A DNA stretch of 64,000 nt from Streptomyces sp. NBC_00390 (GTDB taxonomy: Bacteria > Actinomycetota > Actinomycetes > Streptomycetales > Streptomycetaceae), in NCBI RefSeq assembly GCF_036057275.1, contig NZ_CP107945.1, positions 7,254,001 to 7,318,000 on the forward strand. Direction: 5' to 3'. Positions 52,219-61,290 of this stretch are shown here, one piece after another. A model generated the notes under the pieces. It worked only from the letters and a program-made list of their open reading frames with translations. It ran no database searches and had not been told where the DNA came from. The translations under genes and the position numbers were made by a program. The stretch's first letter is position 1, and each line of letters starts with the position of its first letter.

Positions 52219-55200
52219 CGGGCACTCCCTGCCGGGGGCCGAGCCGTCGGCACACCGGCTTCCCCACCGCTGCCCGGCTCGCCACGGGGACCGGCGCCCG
52301 ACCCCTGCCGGACCTGTGCGCCGTGCTCCCGCCGCACCGTGACCAGTGCGGCGAACAGGGCCGTCAGAGCCAGGAGTTGGGCCACCGGCCCATATGCACC
52401 CTTGCCCAGCGACACCGCCTCACCGCTGTCCAGCGCCGCGGCCGCACCTGCGCCGGCCATCGCCGTGAAGGCGATCGGCCCGAGCGCAGCCGGACGCAGC
52501 CGGGCCACGACGGCCAGGACGGGGACCAGCGCGGCGAGCGGACCGGCGACCATCACGCCCACCAGCGTCAGCGCCACGGTGCCCAGCAGGAAGCCGGGAC
52601 CGGATGGTTCCGGCGCCTGGAGGGCCGGGTCCGGCCCGCTGCCCCGACGCCGTACGAGCGCGACCCCGGTGAGCAGTACCAGCAGCACCCCGCCACCGAT
52701 CAGACCGGCGTCGTACACGCGTGACGGTGCGTAGAGCAGCGTGACCGTGCCGCCCTTGCCCTCCGGGACGAGCCAGGCCTGCTGCCAGCCGTCGATCCGC
52801 AGCGGCGTCAGTTCCCGGCCGTCCAGCGTGGCTTTCCACCCCGCGTTGTGGTTCTCGTGGAGTTGCAGGTACGAGGCGTCGCCTGCCCCGACCCGCACGG
52901 CACGCTGGTCCCCTTCGCCGTCCTCGACATCGACTTCGCGCGGGGCGCTGTCTGCGGCGCGCACACTGCCGGTGGTCAGCGAGATGTCGGTGACGGCGAG
53001 CGGACCGGTGTCCCCCGCCTCGACCGTATGGGTCCGCCGGTCCAGTGCCACCCGGCTCCCGTCCGTGCAGAGCGAGATCTCCACAGGGCGACGCTCGGTC
53101 AGATCCCGGACCCGGCCCTCGGCACGGGTCTCGAGGAACTGCCCGTCGACGGAGACGACCGGCCCCTTGCCGCACGGAAGGGCGAAGGCCTTGTCCGGGT
53201 CGGGCTGCGGCGCGCGGAACTTCTCGAGCGCCGGGACGTAGACCTCGCTCAGCCCGGCCGGCAGTTGCAACTGCTCGTCCGCGACCGGGTTGTGGAGGGT
53301 CAGTGGCGCCGAGCGGGAGATCGTGATGTCGAAGCGGTCGGTGGTGATGGGGGAGAAGCGCGCCATACCGTTCTCGTCCACCGTGGCCACCGCGGTCCCT
53401 TCGGGCGAGCTGATCTGCACCTGTTCGGGCCGTGTCGACAGTCCGCCGGCGGCCGCGAAAACGATCTCGCCGACCGATGTCTTCTTCGGCCAGGCCAGAT
53501 GGAGTACGGGACGTTCGCCCGCGATCCAGGCCGTGGTGAGATCGCCGTCCGTCAGGTTCCGCGGACTCAGATTGGTCCCCAGCCGCGCGGTGGACTCCGC
53601 GCTCACGAGAATCTTCTCGCGCTGTCCCGTGAGGTCGAACAGCAGACGGTCCAGCGCTTCGCCCGGTACGGGCAGGGCGGTGGCCTTCACGGTGTAGTCG
53701 CCGGAGCGTGCCGCCGTGAACTGCCGGTGCAGACCCACCTCGGCCGGCACCGCGGACAGCCCGCCCGGGTCGCTGCCCCGGCGCAGCGCGTAGACGACGG
53801 AGTCGGCGCCGTCGCGGGGCGCGTCCGAGGGAAGGTCCAGCATCCGGGTGACCTGCACACCGGGGACGGCGATCTCGGTGAACCCGGCCCCGGTCAGCCC
53901 GGGGCGGCCCTGCTGCGAGCCCAGAATGGTCACCTTCAGCCAGGTCGCGGTCCCCTCGGGCGCCGCCACCTGCTGTGCGGCCCCGTTCGGCTGCAGGGGG
54001 CTGACCCGGCTGCCGCTGTCGGTCTCGACGCGCACGACAGTGGGCGCGGCCCGCACATTGGCGCTGGGCAGCGGCGTCAGCTGCAGCGACGCGGGAATCC
54101 GGATCGGTCCGTCGAAGGCGATCCTGATCCACTCGCCCTGCGGGGACCCGGGGGACCCCTCCGCCCACCCGGTGTCCGGATTGCCGTCGAACGCGTTGAC
54201 GGGGTCGTACTGGGGGAGGTGGAAGAGCCAGTTGCCGACGGAGGAGGCGCTGACGGATGCGGCGCCGCGCAGCACGGACGTGGTCTGGTGCCGCGGATCG
54301 GACGCCGGAAGGATCTGCCGCGGCCGTGCCCCCGGATCCTGCGCCGCCCCGGGCGCATTGCGCTCGTCGCGGGTGTAGGTGTGCGACGTGTTGGAGTTGA
54401 CCAGGCCGAACCGGGTGTCGGCGCGGCGCAATCCGTCTCCTGCCGCATAGAGCGAAGGCCGGTCAGTCCCGGGATGGGCGTCGCCGGCCAGGACGGCGGG
54501 ACGCCCGGCGAGGGAGCCGCCGGCGGACAGCGGCAGCAGAGACTCGGGGCCGCCGCTGACGACGGCCGTCGACGCGACGGGCGTCAGCCGCGCCTTTCCG
54601 GGACGCGTGGTGCCGGCCGGCGGCTCGTAGACCTCCACGGCGCGCTGGCGCGGGAACAGGCCCTCGACCTGCACGGGCGTGTCGTCCGCGATCCGTCCGC
54701 CGGTCATCACCGGACCGAAGCCGGTGACCCGTCGGTACCCCGACGCCTCCAGGGTGCGCTTCACCGTGGTGGTGGGCACATGACCCAGCTGGTCGGGGTC
54801 GAGGTCGTTGCGTACGACGACGTAGTGCAGGCCCGCGCGGTGCAGATACTCGCTCAGTCCGGGAACCTCGCCGCCGGACGTCAGCGCCTGCTCGACCGCG
54901 TCCATCGCCCTGCGGTTGCCCGGGGTGCCGAACGGCACGTAGTCGCGCTGCGCCCACGGGGAGCGGGCGAGGACGTCCAGCGGCTGGTCGATCGGCGAGC
55001 CCCAGGTGTAGATCCCGTGCGCGGTCGCGGGCACGACGAGCGCGCGGTCGTCGGCCGAGTTCTCCTCGAGCCAGCTCGCGGTCGTCCGCCAGTACGCGGG
55101 CAGCTTCTGGAACGAACCCGGCTGCAGGATCGAGCCGTTGACGTAGGGCCAGCACAGACCCGGCAGCACGAGCGCGGCGGCCACCGCAGGCGCGAAGCGG

Positions 55201-56429
55201 CGCGCACGGGCGGGCAGGCCGAGGGCGGGGCGCGAGGCCAGGGACGTGAGGTGCATGAGGCCGAGCGCGAGGGCGAGCGCCAGCCCCGTCTGGAACTTGT
55301 AGATGTTGCGGAACGGCACCAGCCATCCGTCGAGCCAGCCCTCGACACTCGCGTGGAACGGGGCGCCCAGCGCACCCCCGTATCCGGCGAGAGTGATGAG
55401 ACCGACGGAGAGTGCGGTCAGCACCAGCCAGCGGCGTTCGGGCAGGTCCCGCCGGGCGAGGCCGGCGAGACCGAGCGCGGCGGCGAGCGCCGAGCACACG
55501 ATGACGACGCCCGAGGTGGCGACGGTCCAGCCGGCGGGCAGCCATGCCTCGCCGAAGTTCAGATAGCCGACCCAGTTGCCCGCCCCGCGCAGCATTTCCG
55601 TCGCCGACATCGTGGCGGTGGTGGTGTGCGCGGACTCCACGTACGGCATGAAGTTCTCGCCGTACGTCCCGAGCAGCAGCAGCGGCACGATCCACCAGGC
55701 GGTCGCGAGGATCACACCGGGAACCCACCACGCGATGAGCGCACGTTTGCGCGGGCCGGCCGGGCGGCTCAGCAGGTACAGACCGACCGGCAGCAGGGAA
55801 GCCAGGGTCGATGCCGCGTTCACCCCGCCCATGAGGGGGATCAGCGCCGCCGAGCGCGCCGCCGCGATCCTCGGGCCGGTCAGCGGGTTCGTCAGGGGCA
55901 GCAGCACCCACGGCAGCAGCGCACCCGGAAGGGCTGCCGCCGACGTGGAACCGACGACGATCGTGTACGTCGGCCACAGGGCGTACACGGCCGCGCCCAG
56001 CAGCCTGCCGCGGTCGGAGCCGGTGCCCAGCCGCTCGGCGAGCCGCAGTGCGCCCCAGAAGGCGGTGGCGACCACCAGTGAGAGCCACAGCCGTTCCGCG
56101 AGCCAGACCGGCATCTGCAGCAGGTCGGCAGCGGCATGGAAGGGCAGCATGGGGATGGCGTAGCCGATGTACTGGTCGGCGATCCCGCCGAAACCCGCCC
56201 GGTCGTGCCACAGCCCGCCCAGATCGCGGATGAACTGCCAGGGGTCGGCGACGACCCCCAGCTTCGTCTCGAACGTCATACGCCCCGGGGACACCGCCAG
56301 GAAGGCCAGGAACACGGCTGCCCAGAACCCGAGGAGCCAGCGCCTGGACCGCGGCTGCGGCGACGGGCCGGGCGGAGGACCCGCGGCGCTGGGAGAGGCC
56401 GGCGGTCGTGCGTGGACTGCGCTGGTCAT
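52215..56429 (-). CDS. AftD-like GT-C arabinofuranosyltransferase (DUF3367)
   Basis: 1,404 residues from the ATG at 56429 (ATGA overlap). The N-terminus has a dozen or so membrane segments to about 430, with the GT-C acidic loop region FETKLGVVADPWQFIRDLGGLW and the DUF3367 stretch TMSATEMLRGAGNWVGYLNFGEAWLP. A large outside part follows, including a discoidin-like carbohydrate-binding domain (AFDGNPDTGWAEGS, then WLKVTILGSQQG), and the C-terminus has about four more membrane segments. In mycobacteria AftD adds alpha-1,3-arabinofuranose from decaprenyl-phosphoarabinose to cell-wall arabinan. Streptomycetes lack arabinogalactan-mycolate, so the acceptor here is probably a different lipid or glycan. 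Confidence 0.85.
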   Translation of the reverse strand: MTSAVHARPPASPSAAGPPPGPSPQPRSRRWLLGFWAAVFLAFLAVSPGRMTFETKLGVVADPWQFIRDLGGLWHDRAGFGGIADQYIGYAIPMLPFHAAADLLQMPVWLAERLWLSLVVATAFWGALRLAERLGTGSDRGRLLGAAVYALWPTYTIVVGSTSAAALPGALLPWVLLPLTNPLTGPRIAAARSAALIPLMGGVNAASTLASLLPVGLYLLSRPAGPRKRALIAWWVPGVILATAWWIVPLLLLGTYGENFMPYVESAHTTTATMSATEMLRGAGNWVGYLNFGEAWLPAGWTVATSGVVIVCSALAAALGLAGLARRDLPERRWLVLTALSVGLITLAGYGGALGAPFHASVEGWLDGWLVPFRNIYKFQTGLALALALGLMHLTSLASRPALGLPARARRFAPAVAAALVLPGLCWPYVNGSILQPGSFQKLPAYWRTTASWLEENSADDRALVVPATAHGIYTWGSPIDQPLDVLARSPWAQRDYVPFGTPGNRRAMDAVEQALTSGGEVPGLSEYLHRAGLHYVVVRNDLDPDQLGHVPTTTVKRTLEASGYRRVTGFGPVMTGGRIADDTPVQVEGLFPRQRAVEVYEPPAGTTRPGKARLTPVASTAVVSGGPESLLPLSAGGSLAGRPAVLAGDAHPGTDRPSLYAAGDGLRRADTRFGLVNSNTSHTYTRDERNAPGAAQDPGARPRQILPASDPRHQTTSVLRGAASVSASSVGNWLFHLPQYDPVNAFDGNPDTGWAEGSPGSPQGEWIRIAFDGPIRIPASLQLTPLPSANVRAAPTVVRVETDSGSRVSPLQPNGAAQQVAAPEGTATWLKVTILGSQQGRPGLTGAGFTEIAVPGVQVTRMLDLPSDAPRDGADSVVYALRRGSDPGGLSAVPAEVGLHRQFTAARSGDYTVKATALPVPGEALDRLLFDLTGQREKILVSAESTARLGTNLSPRNLTDGDLTTAWIAGERPVLHLAWPKKTSVGEIVFAAAGGLSTRPEQVQISSPEGTAVATVDENGMARFSPITTDRFDITISRSAPLTLHNPVADEQLQLPAGLSEVYVPALEKFRAPQPDPDKAFALPCGKGPVVSVDGQFLETRAEGRVRDLTERRPVEISLCTDGSRVALDRRTHTVEAGDTGPLAVTDISLTTGSVRAADSAPREVDVEDGEGDQRAVRVGAGDASYLQLHENHNAGWKATLDGRELTPLRIDGWQQAWLVPEGKGGTVTLLYAPSRVYDAGLIGGGVLLVLLTGVALVRRRGSGPDPALQAPEPSGPGFLLGTVALTLVGVMVAGPLAALVPVLAVVARLRPAALGPIAFTAMAGAGAAAALDSGEAVSLGKGAYGPVAQLLALTALFAALVTVRREHGAQVRQGSGAGPRGEPGSGGEAGVPTARPPAGSAR

Positions 56430-57145
56430 GAACACCGCCGGAGGATGAGGAGGAGGTTCCATGTGGCGAACTCACGCAGCCCGGGCACGCGAGGGACGAC
56501 TTCCGGGAGGACGGGCCAGTACCGGGAGCGCGCGGAGACGATGTCGACGTCCTCGAGGCCCCTGATGTGACGCAGCGTCGATCCGACGTCGATGGCGAAG
56601 AGGTTCTCCCCGAGCCGGTGCTTGGCCGGACGGCCCGTACGGCGCTCGAAGCGGGCGCGGGCCCGCTCGGCACCGAGATAGTGCCACGGTGCCCACTCGT
56701 GGCCGCCCCACGGGGAGAGCCAGTTGGTGAACGAGACGTAGATCAGGCCCCCGGGCCGGGTCACCCTCGCCATCTCGCTGAGGAAGGTCCGTGGATCCGA
56801 CACATGCTCGAGCACATTGGAGGAGAAGCAGACATCGGCCGTGGCGTCGGCGAGCGGCAGCAGGTAGCCGTCGGCGACGACCGTTCCCTCGGCGGGTTCC
56901 GCGGCGAGTTCCGCCGGGTCCGGCTCGAACAGATAGCTCTGCGCTCCGCGCCGCCGGAACTCACGGGTGAAGTACCCGCTGCCGCCACCGATGTCGACGA
57001 CGACGCGGCCCTTCAGCCTGACGTAGCGCTCCACCTGGTCGGCCGCGTCACGGGCGAGCAGACCGTATGCGGAAGCCGGGTCGGCCTGTTCCCGCATGAA
57101 CGCCCGGAAGAGGGTGAGGGAGCGGCGGAAGGATGGGTCCTTCAC
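56426..57145 (-). CDS. SAM-dependent methyltransferase (class I)
   Basis: 239 residues from a GTG at 57145 that overlaps the glycosyltransferase stop (GTGA). VVVDIGGGSGYFTREF is motif I, DVCFSSNVLEHVSDPRTFLSEMARVTRPGGLIYVSF the catalytic core. NWLSPWGGHEWAPWHYLG is a long aromatic insertion also found in methyltransferases next to actinobacterial AftD genes. It may methylate the sugar added by the neighbouring glycosyltransferases. Its stop overlaps the AftD start. Confidence 0.85.
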   Translation of the reverse strand: MKDPSFRRSLTLFRAFMREQADPASAYGLLARDAADQVERYVRLKGRVVVDIGGGSGYFTREFRRRGAQSYLFEPDPAELAAEPAEGTVVADGYLLPLADATADVCFSSNVLEHVSDPRTFLSEMARVTRPGGLIYVSFTNWLSPWGGHEWAPWHYLGAERARARFERRTGRPAKHRLGENLFAIDVGSTLRHIRGLEDVDIVSARSRYWPVLPEVVPRVPGLREFATWNLLLILRRCS

Positions 57146-58308
57146 GTGCGCGCGCCGATCATCGCTTCGGCGGCGACCGCTCTGAACTGCCGTACGGTGC
57201 TGCTCCAGCGGTACGCGGAGGCCCGCTCCGCCGCGGCTTTGCCCATACCTTCGCGCCGTTCGTCGTCCAGTGCCAGTGCGCACCACATCGCGGCGAACGA
57301 CGACTCGCCTCTGGCCAGGACGCCGGTGACACCGTCCTCGACCGAGTCGCGAAGACCGGGTACGTCGAAACCCACGGTGGGTGTCCCCCGGGCGCCGGCC
57401 TCCGTCACGACGAGTCCCCAGCCCTCGACGGCCGCCGGGTGCAGCAGCATCCAGGACTCGCAGAGCAGGCGGTGCTTCTCCGGCTCGGACACATGTCCGG
57501 CGAACTCGACGTCAGGACCGGCGAGTTGCTCGAGCCGCGTGCGCTCAGGGCCGTCCCCGACGATGACGAGCCTGCCGCCGGTGACGGGCCGGACCCGCTC
57601 CCACAGGTGCAGCAGCAGATCGATGCGCTTGTAGTCGACCAGCCGGCCCAGAGCCAGGAACAGCGGGGTCCTGGACCGGGGGCTCTGGACGCCCGGCTCG
57701 TGGACCCCGTTGGGCACCACCCGGATCTGCCGGTCCGGGACCCCGATCGCCCGGAGGGCGCCGGCCGTGGAAGGGGAGACGGCGACCAGGAGGTTGCCCC
57801 GGTGGGCCCGCGCGAGGGCCCAATGCTCCAGCAGTCGGCCGGCGCGGGCGACGGGAGCCGGGAAGCGCATGTCCCAGAGCTCGGTGTGCACATGGTTGAC
57901 CAGGCACAGCGTGGGGCCGCGGTGCCACAGCGGAGCCAGATACGGCATTCCGTTGCAGACCTCGACCAGGAGGTCGCACTCACCGACCTGCCGGGCGAAG
58001 GCGGACCGTGCGTTCACGTAGTGTCCCAGCGGGCCTCCCGCGGACACGACACGGTAGGGGCGGTGCACGGCCGGGCCGCCGCACAGCAGGGTGACTTCGT
58101 GGCCGTGAGCCGTGAGGCCCAGGGCCAGCTGGTCGATCAGCAGCTCGGAGCCGCCGGCTGCCGGGTTGCCCAGGTCCCGGTGGGCGAGGAAGACGATACG
58201 TCCGGGGGACGGGGGGACTCCCGGTACGGCGGGCGGCCTGCTGCGGTGACGAGATCTGTGGGGGTCATGCTCTGCTTCGAGCAGCGGGGGAGGTACGTGC
58301 TGGGGCAT
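57142..58308 (-). CDS. glycosyltransferase, GT4 family (GT-B fold)
   Basis: 388 residues from the ATG at 58308 with GGAG seven bases upstream. The first 35 residues are Pro/His-rich. The N-terminal Rossmann starts IVFLAHRDLGNPAAGGSELLIDQLA; the sugar-nucleotide half has PNGVHEPG, LALGRLVDYKRIDLLL and the EX7E motif in AAVEGWGLVVTEAG. This is a retaining, cytoplasmic enzyme that would build a lipid-linked sugar on the inner face before GT-C steps outside. It opens the overlapping gene run that ends with the EamA gene. Confidence 0.9.
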   Translation of the reverse strand: MPQHVPPPLLEAEHDPHRSRHRSRPPAVPGVPPSPGRIVFLAHRDLGNPAAGGSELLIDQLALGLTAHGHEVTLLCGGPAVHRPYRVVSAGGPLGHYVNARSAFARQVGECDLLVEVCNGMPYLAPLWHRGPTLCLVNHVHTELWDMRFPAPVARAGRLLEHWALARAHRGNLLVAVSPSTAGALRAIGVPDRQIRVVPNGVHEPGVQSPRSRTPLFLALGRLVDYKRIDLLLHLWERVRPVTGGRLVIVGDGPERTRLEQLAGPDVEFAGHVSEPEKHRLLCESWMLLHPAAVEGWGLVVTEAGARGTPTVGFDVPGLRDSVEDGVTGVLARGESSFAAMWCALALDDERREGMGKAAAERASAYRWSSTVRQFRAVAAEAMIGART

Positions 58309-58469
58309 GGGTGCTCCAACTCGTGTCAGGGTGCGGAGGGGAAAGAGGTGGGGGGAGTGGGGGAGTGAGGGGAAAGGGCGACCGGGGGGCCGTGCTCTGG
58401 TGGGGGTAGACAGTTTTCGGCACGTGTTCGGCGCGCGGCTACTCACAGGTATGACAACTTCTGGCGACC

Positions 58470-59453
58470 TCAGACGCCCTGACTCGTCATCAAGTGAGCA
58501 TGCGGACGAGCCGGGTCCGGACGGCGCCCTCGCGCCACCAGCACACCGCCCGCCAGAGCGAGCACCCCTCCTGCCGCGGCCGCGCCCACGGGAACGGTCT
58601 TGCCGAGCAGGGCGAGCTGCCTGCTGTCCGCGGAGGCGAGATCGACCTGCCGGCGCTGCGTCGCGGGCGTGAACGCGATCCGCTTGCTCTCCAGGAGGAC
58701 CACCGCGTCCTTGTCCGCCCCAGGCGCGCGCAGGGTCTTCCTCGGCCCGATGGCCGCGTAGATGATACGGCCGGTACGCCGGTCCACGACCAGGTCGATC
58801 CCGCTGTTGGCGTACCACTCCTCGGCGAGTATCTGCGGGGTCCTCGGCTTCCCGACTAGCCGTCCCGGTACCTGGCGCACCCCCGTCCTGGTCGGCGGCA
58901 CGGTGCCGGTGAAACGGTAGCCCGCGTACCCCTGCACCTTCTTGCTTCCGGCGAAGCGGAGTTGCACCACCCCGCCGAGCGTGCTGTCCCACCAGCGGTA
59001 GGAGCGCCGCTCCACATCGAAGGGGAACTTCAGGTACGCCTCTCCGTCGAAGACCGGCGTCTCCCGGCAGCAGTGCACCGGCTCATTGCTGGCGCGGTCC
59101 GTCACCCAGCGCTCCAGCGTCCACTGCAGGGAGTCCCGTGTGTCGGAGGCGGGCAGGGTGCTGTCGCTGTCGACGGAGGTGGACACGTCCCAGACCGCGT
59201 AACCGCTCTTCTCGCTGTCGGCCACGTCACCCCGCACCTGACGGGTCACCGTGATGGTCCTGCCGTGCACGGTCTTGACCTTGGAGGTGTCGAAGTAGCT
59301 CCCGGTCCCCGTGAAGACCGTGGTGGTGTCGACGTCGATGGGTGTGCGCTCGGCCTGCGGCTGGACGTACCACGCAAGAAGGGGAGCCAGGACGAGCAGG
59401 AAGACGCCTGCTCCCAGCAGGAAAAGGGACGACGGTGCAGCGGTACGGCGCAT
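58470..59453 (-). CDS. DUF3068 (PorA-family-like) membrane-anchored exported protein
   Basis: 327 residues from the ATG at 59453 with AGGAG nine bases before. One N-terminal membrane segment (9-29) is followed by a large outside domain (TVFTGTGSYFDTSKVKTVHGRTITVTRQV, EAYLKFPFDVERRSYRWWD, YANSGIDLVVDRRTGRII) and one C-terminal membrane segment (about 288-308). DUF3068 proteins are common beside mycobacterial and streptomycete cell-envelope glycosyltransferases, but their role is unknown. It is the first gene of the minus-strand block, 161 bases before the GT4 gene. Confidence 0.87.
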   Translation of the reverse strand: MRRTAAPSSLFLLGAGVFLLVLAPLLAWYVQPQAERTPIDVDTTTVFTGTGSYFDTSKVKTVHGRTITVTRQVRGDVADSEKSGYAVWDVSTSVDSDSTLPASDTRDSLQWTLERWVTDRASNEPVHCCRETPVFDGEAYLKFPFDVERRSYRWWDSTLGGVVQLRFAGSKKVQGYAGYRFTGTVPPTRTGVRQVPGRLVGKPRTPQILAEEWYANSGIDLVVDRRTGRIIYAAIGPRKTLRAPGADKDAVVLLESKRIAFTPATQRRQVDLASADSRQLALLGKTVPVGAAAAGGVLALAGGVLVARGRRPDPARPHAHLMTSQGV

Positions 59454-59526
59454 CCGGGCACTCCTGAGTCGAAGAACTTCGTCTGGAGACGCACGGACCC
59501 GGGCCGGTCAGCCCTCAAGCGCCACG

Positions 59527-59567
59527 ACAGTAGGCGGCTACTTGACGAAATGTCAATGTACTGTCAA
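59527..59567 (-). promoter_or_regulatory. promoter with repeated TTGACA boxes for the DUF3068-led block
   Basis: On the minus strand TTGACA (59556-59551) and TACTGT (59532-59527) are 18 bases apart, giving a start near 59520 and a leader of about 67 bases. A second TTGACA (59567-59562) lies 11 bases further up, and TTGAC on the plus strand (59542) completes an inverted repeat TTGAC-N5-GTCAA. It lies in the divergent gap with the DUF2613/PucR pair. Confidence 0.5.
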
Positions 59568-59637
59568 CACTGTGCGTTCAGCCGGTGGGGCCGGCTGCCG
59601 GGGTGGGGATCGTCTCCAGCGAGGAGCTGACCCGACT

Positions 59638-59790
59638 ATGCGCAGACTGTTCGCAGCCGTGGCCACCGCAGCGATCGCCGCCGTGCTGGCCGTGGGCACG
59701 GCCTTCGGGATCGTGGCATTGCTCGACGCCACCCCGGACCAGCCGAACGTCCCGTTGATCAGCTACGACACCGCACAGCCGTCCCGATGA
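59638..59790 (+). CDS. DUF2613-like single-span membrane micro-protein
   Basis: 50 residues from the ATG at 59638 with GAGGAG upstream. MRRLFAAVATAAIAAVLAVG is a positively charged start plus one membrane segment, followed by a short outside tail DATPDQPNVPLISYDT. Size, layout and Tyr-containing tail agree with DUF2613 proteins of actinobacteria. The stop overlaps the PucR start (ATGA). Function unknown; as the first gene of a regulator transcript it may act as a membrane partner or only couple translation. Confidence 0.65.
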   Translation: MRRLFAAVATAAIAAVLAVGTAFGIVALLDATPDQPNVPLISYDTAQPSR

Positions 59791-61001
59791 CACGCCCCGC
59801 CTGGCGCGAGGTGCCACAGCCGCAGGTCGAGCAGTTCGCCTCCCTGGCGCTGGCCGGTGCCGGCGGCCTGGCTCAGGAGATCCTCCGCGAGATACGCCAC
59901 GAGTACCCGCATCTCAAACTCGTGGAGGACGAGTCCGGCGAACCCATGGCGCTCGTCGGGATCCATCGCGCCATCGAGGGCTTCGTCCACAACCTCACGT
60001 CGGGGACCGGCAAGCCACGGGTGCCGACCGAGGTCTTCCAGGAGTTCGGCCGGGGCGAAGGCGTGAGCGGGCGCAGCCTCGACTCGCTCCAGGCCATCTA
60101 CCGGCTCGGTGTCCGGCTCGCCTGGCGTCGGTTCGCCGAGATCGGTCAGCAGGTCGACATCGCCGCCCCCGCCATGTACGAACTCGCAGAATCGGGATTC
60201 GAATATCTGGACGGGCTGGTGGAACAGTCGGTCCGGGGCTACGCCGAGTCCGCGGCCCGCCGGGCGAGCGAACGCCTTCGTCTTCAGAGGCAGCTGATCG
60301 ACCTCCTGCTCGTGGAACACCGCACCGACCCGGTCGGCACCCTGGCCGAGCGGGCCGCCCGTATCGGCTGGGAGCTTCCCGCGACCATCGCCGTGGGTGT
60401 GCTCATGCGGCCCGCGAGGGAGGCCGTCGCGCCGGCCGTGGGCCAGGGCATCCTCCTCGACATGGAGAGCGAGCAGCCCCGCATCGTCATCCCTGAGCCG
60501 GACACCGCGGGCCGCTCGGACATGCTGCGCCGGGCCACGGCCGGCTGGTCCGGTGCCATAGGCCCGCCGGTCCCGCTGGCAGCCGCTGCGAAGTCGCTGC
60601 GCTGGGCCGAGGCGGCCGTCCAGCTGATCGAGGACGACCTGCTGCCCGGCGGTGAGGTCCTGCACTGTACCGAGCGCACCGAAGAACTCGTGCTGCTGCC
60701 GTCGGAGGAGCTGATCGACGCGGTGGCGCGGCGCTGTCTGGCACCGCTGGAGGGTGCGGGCCCCGTGCAGGCGCGGCGCCTGGCCGAGACGCTCCTCGCC
60801 TGGATCGAGACCGCGGGCGGGGCGCCCGAGGTGGCACACCGCCTGGGGGTCCACCCGCAGACGGCGCGCTACCGGCTGCGCCAGATCCGGGAGCTGTGGG
60901 GGGATGTCATCGACGATCCCGACCGACGCTTCGAGATGCTGCTCGTGCTGCGCGCCCAGAGACTGCGGGGCGGGCTGTCGGACGTGACGGGAGCGCTGTA
61001 G
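59787..61001 (+). CDS. PucR/CdaR-type transcriptional regulator
   Basis: 404 residues. The N-terminal and middle parts are helical (RLAWRRFAEIGQQVDIAAPAMYELAESGFEYLDGLVEQS), as in streptomycete PucR proteins with a RsbRD-like sensor domain. The C-terminal PucR helix-turn-helix is complete: AETLLAWIETAGGAPEVAHRLGVHPQTARYRLRQIRELWGD. Such proteins act on purine, sugar-acid or lipid genes; the target here is unknown, but it is divergent from the DUF3068-led envelope cluster, which it could control. Confidence 0.88.
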   Translation: MTRPAWREVPQPQVEQFASLALAGAGGLAQEILREIRHEYPHLKLVEDESGEPMALVGIHRAIEGFVHNLTSGTGKPRVPTEVFQEFGRGEGVSGRSLDSLQAIYRLGVRLAWRRFAEIGQQVDIAAPAMYELAESGFEYLDGLVEQSVRGYAESAARRASERLRLQRQLIDLLLVEHRTDPVGTLAERAARIGWELPATIAVGVLMRPAREAVAPAVGQGILLDMESEQPRIVIPEPDTAGRSDMLRRATAGWSGAIGPPVPLAAAAKSLRWAEAAVQLIEDDLLPGGEVLHCTERTEELVLLPSEELIDAVARRCLAPLEGAGPVQARRLAETLLAWIETAGGAPEVAHRLGVHPQTARYRLRQIRELWGDVIDDPDRRFEMLLVLRAQRLRGGLSDVTGAL

Positions 61002-61290
61002 CCGGGCGGCGTGAGGACGTACCGCGGTGCGACCGGGCAGCCGTGGCTGGGGCACGGTCAGTGCACCCAAGTGTGTGGTGACAGGCCAAACCTCCACTCG
61101 GCGTGGCGTGCCGTCCAACGGGTGACTATCCGTCGCTTCTCACTCCATGGGCCCAAGACGTCCCTCGAATGCCGGTCTCTCGAGTGGTGCGCGGGCTGAA
61201 TCGGGCTGACGGTGAATCATGTCGCCCCTGCGATCCGATGAGCCGATGAAGTGTCGGTCTCCGCAGTCGCGGCGAAAGGAATGTGCATCC

